The notes beneath the pieces were generated by a model. It ran no database searches. It was given only the letters and a program-made list of their open reading frames with translations, and was not told the DNA's origin. From Candidatus Poribacteria bacterium (lineage in GTDB: Bacteria > Poribacteria > WGA-4E > WGA-3G), in the NCBI GenBank assembly GCA_022827885.1, contig JAJEIP010000062.1, positions 1 through 64,000 on the forward strand: DNA of 64,000 bases, read 5' to 3'. Both the position numbers and the translations under genes were made by a program. This document shows positions 61,461-64,000 of the stretch, one piece after another. How positions within the stretch are numbered: the stretch's first letter is position 1; each line of letters begins with the position of its first letter.

Positions 61461-62416
61461 TGCAGACCCAAACAGATCAGGCATCTTACGATATAGCCAT
61501 TCAGCACTATAACAGAGCAATTACACTCAAACCCACCTATGCCCAAGCCTATAACTACCGCGGCATCGCGTATAGTCATAAAGGCGAAATTGACCGCGCT
61601 ATTGAAGATTTTAGCACCGCGATAAGACGCAAGGAAAACTATGCCGAAGCCTACAGTAACCGCGGTGGTGCATATCGCCTTAAAGGAGAATATGACCGTT
61701 CCATTGAAGACTGTAACACAGCGATAAGATTGGACCCTGATTTACCAGAAGCCTATAACAATCGTGGGATAGTTTATAAACTCAAAGGTGAGATAGATCG
61801 AGCGATTGAAGACTATAGCACCGCAATAGCACTGAATCCAAACTATACCTATGCCTATTACAATCGCGGTGTTGCTTACTGTCATAGACACGATGATATC
61901 TCTATCGCCGAGGACCTTAATAGAGCTATTGAAAACTTTAACAAAGTGATAGAACTCAATCCCAATTATCTCAGAGCGTATTCTGCCGCTTCTGATACCC
62001 ATTATGAACTCGGCACCTATTACTATGCTGAAGGTAACGATGACCTTGCCATCAAAAACTATACCAAAGCGATACAACTGAACCCAAATCCGCGTCTCTA
62101 TAACAACCGAGGCAATGTCTACGCCCAAAAAGGGAAATATGACCTTGCCATCAATGACTATAACGAAGCAATAAAAGTCGAGTCAGATTTGGCAGAGGCA
62201 CTTTATGATGCAGTGTCATACTACAATCGCGGTATGGCATTTTTACACTTGCAAGAATGGGAAAAAGCCAAAGAAGATCTTACGACTGCCAGAGACAAGC
62301 AGGAAAATATCATCATTCAGCAGTTTCGTAAGGAGTACGAAAGTGTTGCCGAGTTTGAACAGACACATAATGTAAAACTACCGGAAGACATCGCCGCGTT
62401 GCTAACTTCCCCATAA
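61460..62416 (+). CDS. TPR protein sharing the C-terminal cap with TIR-TPR 52490..54397
   Basis: About 8 TPR units; ends SVAEFEQTHNVKLPEDIAALLTSP; start codon overlaps the FRG stop by 1 nt (TAATG). Confidence 0.88.
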   Translation: MQTQTDQASYDIAIQHYNRAITLKPTYAQAYNYRGIAYSHKGEIDRAIEDFSTAIRRKENYAEAYSNRGGAYRLKGEYDRSIEDCNTAIRLDPDLPEAYNNRGIVYKLKGEIDRAIEDYSTAIALNPNYTYAYYNRGVAYCHRHDDISIAEDLNRAIENFNKVIELNPNYLRAYSAASDTHYELGTYYYAEGNDDLAIKNYTKAIQLNPNPRLYNNRGNVYAQKGKYDLAINDYNEAIKVESDLAEALYDAVSYYNRGMAFLHLQEWEKAKEDLTTARDKQENIIIQQFRKEYESVAEFEQTHNVKLPEDIAALLTSP

Positions 62417-63118
62417 GAATATCAGTAAAGTGATTTATCGCCAGCTTGCAAAATGTTACACTTTTCGCCAATTTATTTTTTTTGGGAAAGAAAAATCGAA
62501 GAAAAAAATCGCGCCTAAACCCGCACACGCATTGGATTCTTAGACAATTTTAGCAAGTTACCCAAAACACAAAAAAGTTACCGAATCGTAACTTTATTAT
62601 CAAAACACTATAAATAAATTAACATTTGTTATCTATAAGGACTAATTGAAACCGAGTCTGAAGTTTCAGAGTAAGCATTTCAGATACTTCCTATCAAAAC
62701 CGTTCAAAACCCAGTCATCATCCACGCTCGCACCCTTTTTCAAATTTTACTCTGAATACTCTGAAACTTACCACATTTTCTTATCCTTATGTCTGAGTTG
62801 CGCCTCCGTGATTGAGACCTTATTGAGTGCTGATAACTGCATACTTCTGAACAGGGTCATTTAGTTTTAAGAAATTATCGGATTGTCTGGCGTTGGAACA
62901 CTTCTTTTCAATGTCCGAAGCGGTTACAAACCGCTCCTACCGGGTCCGTTTAGGTAAAAATGTCTTAAAAAACGGAAAACTAAATGCCCTAACTCCTGAA
63001 ACAAAAAATCTTGAAAAAAACCCTCAAATATGAGATAATGTATTTTGGAATCAAAATACCATATAGGGCGAAACTTACAGGTTTCCCAGATTACAAAGCA
63101 AAGGAGCAAATACGCAAG

Positions 63119-64000
63119 ATGCCACTGAACAGGAAAATACGTTACGGCATGGTCGGGGGTGGACCGGATGCCTTCATCGGTGCTGTCCATCGTAAAGCCG
63201 CCGCACTCGATGGAGAAATAGATCTCGTTGCGGGTGCATTCTCATCATCACCCGAAAAATCGCAACAACAAGGTGCCGAACTCTTCCTCGATGCAAACCG
63301 GGTCTACGGATCTTATCAAGAGATGGCAGAGAAGGAGAACCAACTTCCCGAAGGCGAACGTATCGACTTCGTCTCAATCGTGACACCGAACCACATCCAT
63401 TTCGATGTCGCTAAAACCTTTATTGAAGCAGGGTTCCACGTCGTCTGCGATAAACCGATGACAACAACGGTTGCCGATGCTGAAGCACTATGCAACCTCG
63501 TCAAAGAACACGATGTCGTTTTCGCACTCACACACAACTACACCGGCTATCCGATGGTGAAACAGGCACGTGAACTCGTGAAAGCGGGAAAACTCGGAAC
63601 GCTCCGCAAAATCGTCGTTGAATATCCGCAAGGCTGGCTCGCAACATTTTTAGAGGACGAAGGTGCGAAACAAGCCGTCTGGCGCACAGATCCGAAGCAA
63701 GCCGGTGCGTCCTCATGTATCGGAGATATCGGTTCCCATGCCGAGAACCTGGCACACTATATCACAGGCCTCGACATTGAAGAAATCTGTGCGGATATGA
63801 CCACTTTTGTAGAAGGACGCTTATTAGAAGACGATGGCAATCTACTCGTGCATTATGAAAACGGCGTCCGCGGTGTGCTTTATGCGTCACAAATCTCGGT
63901 AGGCGAAGAGAACAATCTGCGTATCCGTGTTTACGGCACTGACGCGTCCCTGGAATGGCAGCAGGAGAATCCGAACTATCTCTACGTTCGTTTTCCCGAT
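63119..64000 (+). CDS. Gfo/Idh/MocA family oxidoreductase (truncated at window end)
   Basis: ATG 63119 MPLNRKIRYGMVGGGPDAFIGAVHRKAAALDG..., VSIVTPNHIHFDVAKTFIEAGFHVVCDKPMTTT; open to 64000. Confidence 0.93.
   Translation, partial: MPLNRKIRYGMVGGGPDAFIGAVHRKAAALDGEIDLVAGAFSSSPEKSQQQGAELFLDANRVYGSYQEMAEKENQLPEGERIDFVSIVTPNHIHFDVAKTFIEAGFHVVCDKPMTTTVADAEALCNLVKEHDVVFALTHNYTGYPMVKQARELVKAGKLGTLRKIVVEYPQGWLATFLEDEGAKQAVWRTDPKQAGASSCIGDIGSHAENLAHYITGLDIEEICADMTTFVEGRLLEDDGNLLVHYENGVRGVLYASQISVGEENNLRIRVYGTDASLEWQQENPNYLYVRFPD

Noticed and set aside
62646-62864. 72-aa ORF right of the island
   Set aside because: Low-complexity composition, overlaps the inverted repeat, no ribosome-binding site.
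42200-62900. Prophage or integrative element explanation for the island
   Set aside because: No integrase, transposase, capsid or tRNA attachment site was recognised in the window.

Overview
This 64 kb window looks like a chromosomal segment of a Gram-negative bacterium. BamA, Skp/OmpH, LpxD, Lnt and Lol genes indicate an outer membrane. Gene content resembles sponge or marine Poribacteria / FCB-type lineages, but that taxonomy is inference. Positions 1 to about 42.2 kb are mostly housekeeping and metabolic genes: leuCD, ABC substrate-binding protein, RNase J, leuS, groL, NFACT/RqcH, DapA-like, PorV-like, lnt, prfB with a programmed +1 frameshift, lysS, Lol-type ABC transporter, ilvE, bamA-skp-lpxD, a UbiA prenyltransferase plus GGGP synthase (archaeal-type ether-lipid enzymes), grpE-dnaJ, prmA, PIG-L and a tandem-duplicated PurS. 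From about 42.3 to 62.4 kb the window becomes a co-oriented (+) defence island. It holds a Uma2 protein, a PLD-SNF2 helicase, an Eco57I-like methylase, an AAA+TOPRIM (OLD/PARIS-like) protein, a TIR-TPR protein, a Pycsar pair (cNMP-binding-TIR effector + pyrimidine-cyclase-like protein), a double-TIR-TPR protein, a relic of a third TIR-TPR gene, a nucleotidyltransferase/small-protein pair, and an overlapping FRG + TPR gene pair. TPR arrays with a shared C-terminal cap are attached to TIR in one gene and operon-paired with FRG in another. That modular arrangement is the best candidate here for an undescribed system. Several intergenic repeat families were also found by eye. The window ends inside a Gfo/Idh/MocA oxidoreductase. 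No tRNA, rRNA or CRISPR was recognised. All assignments are from reading the sequence; no database search was run.
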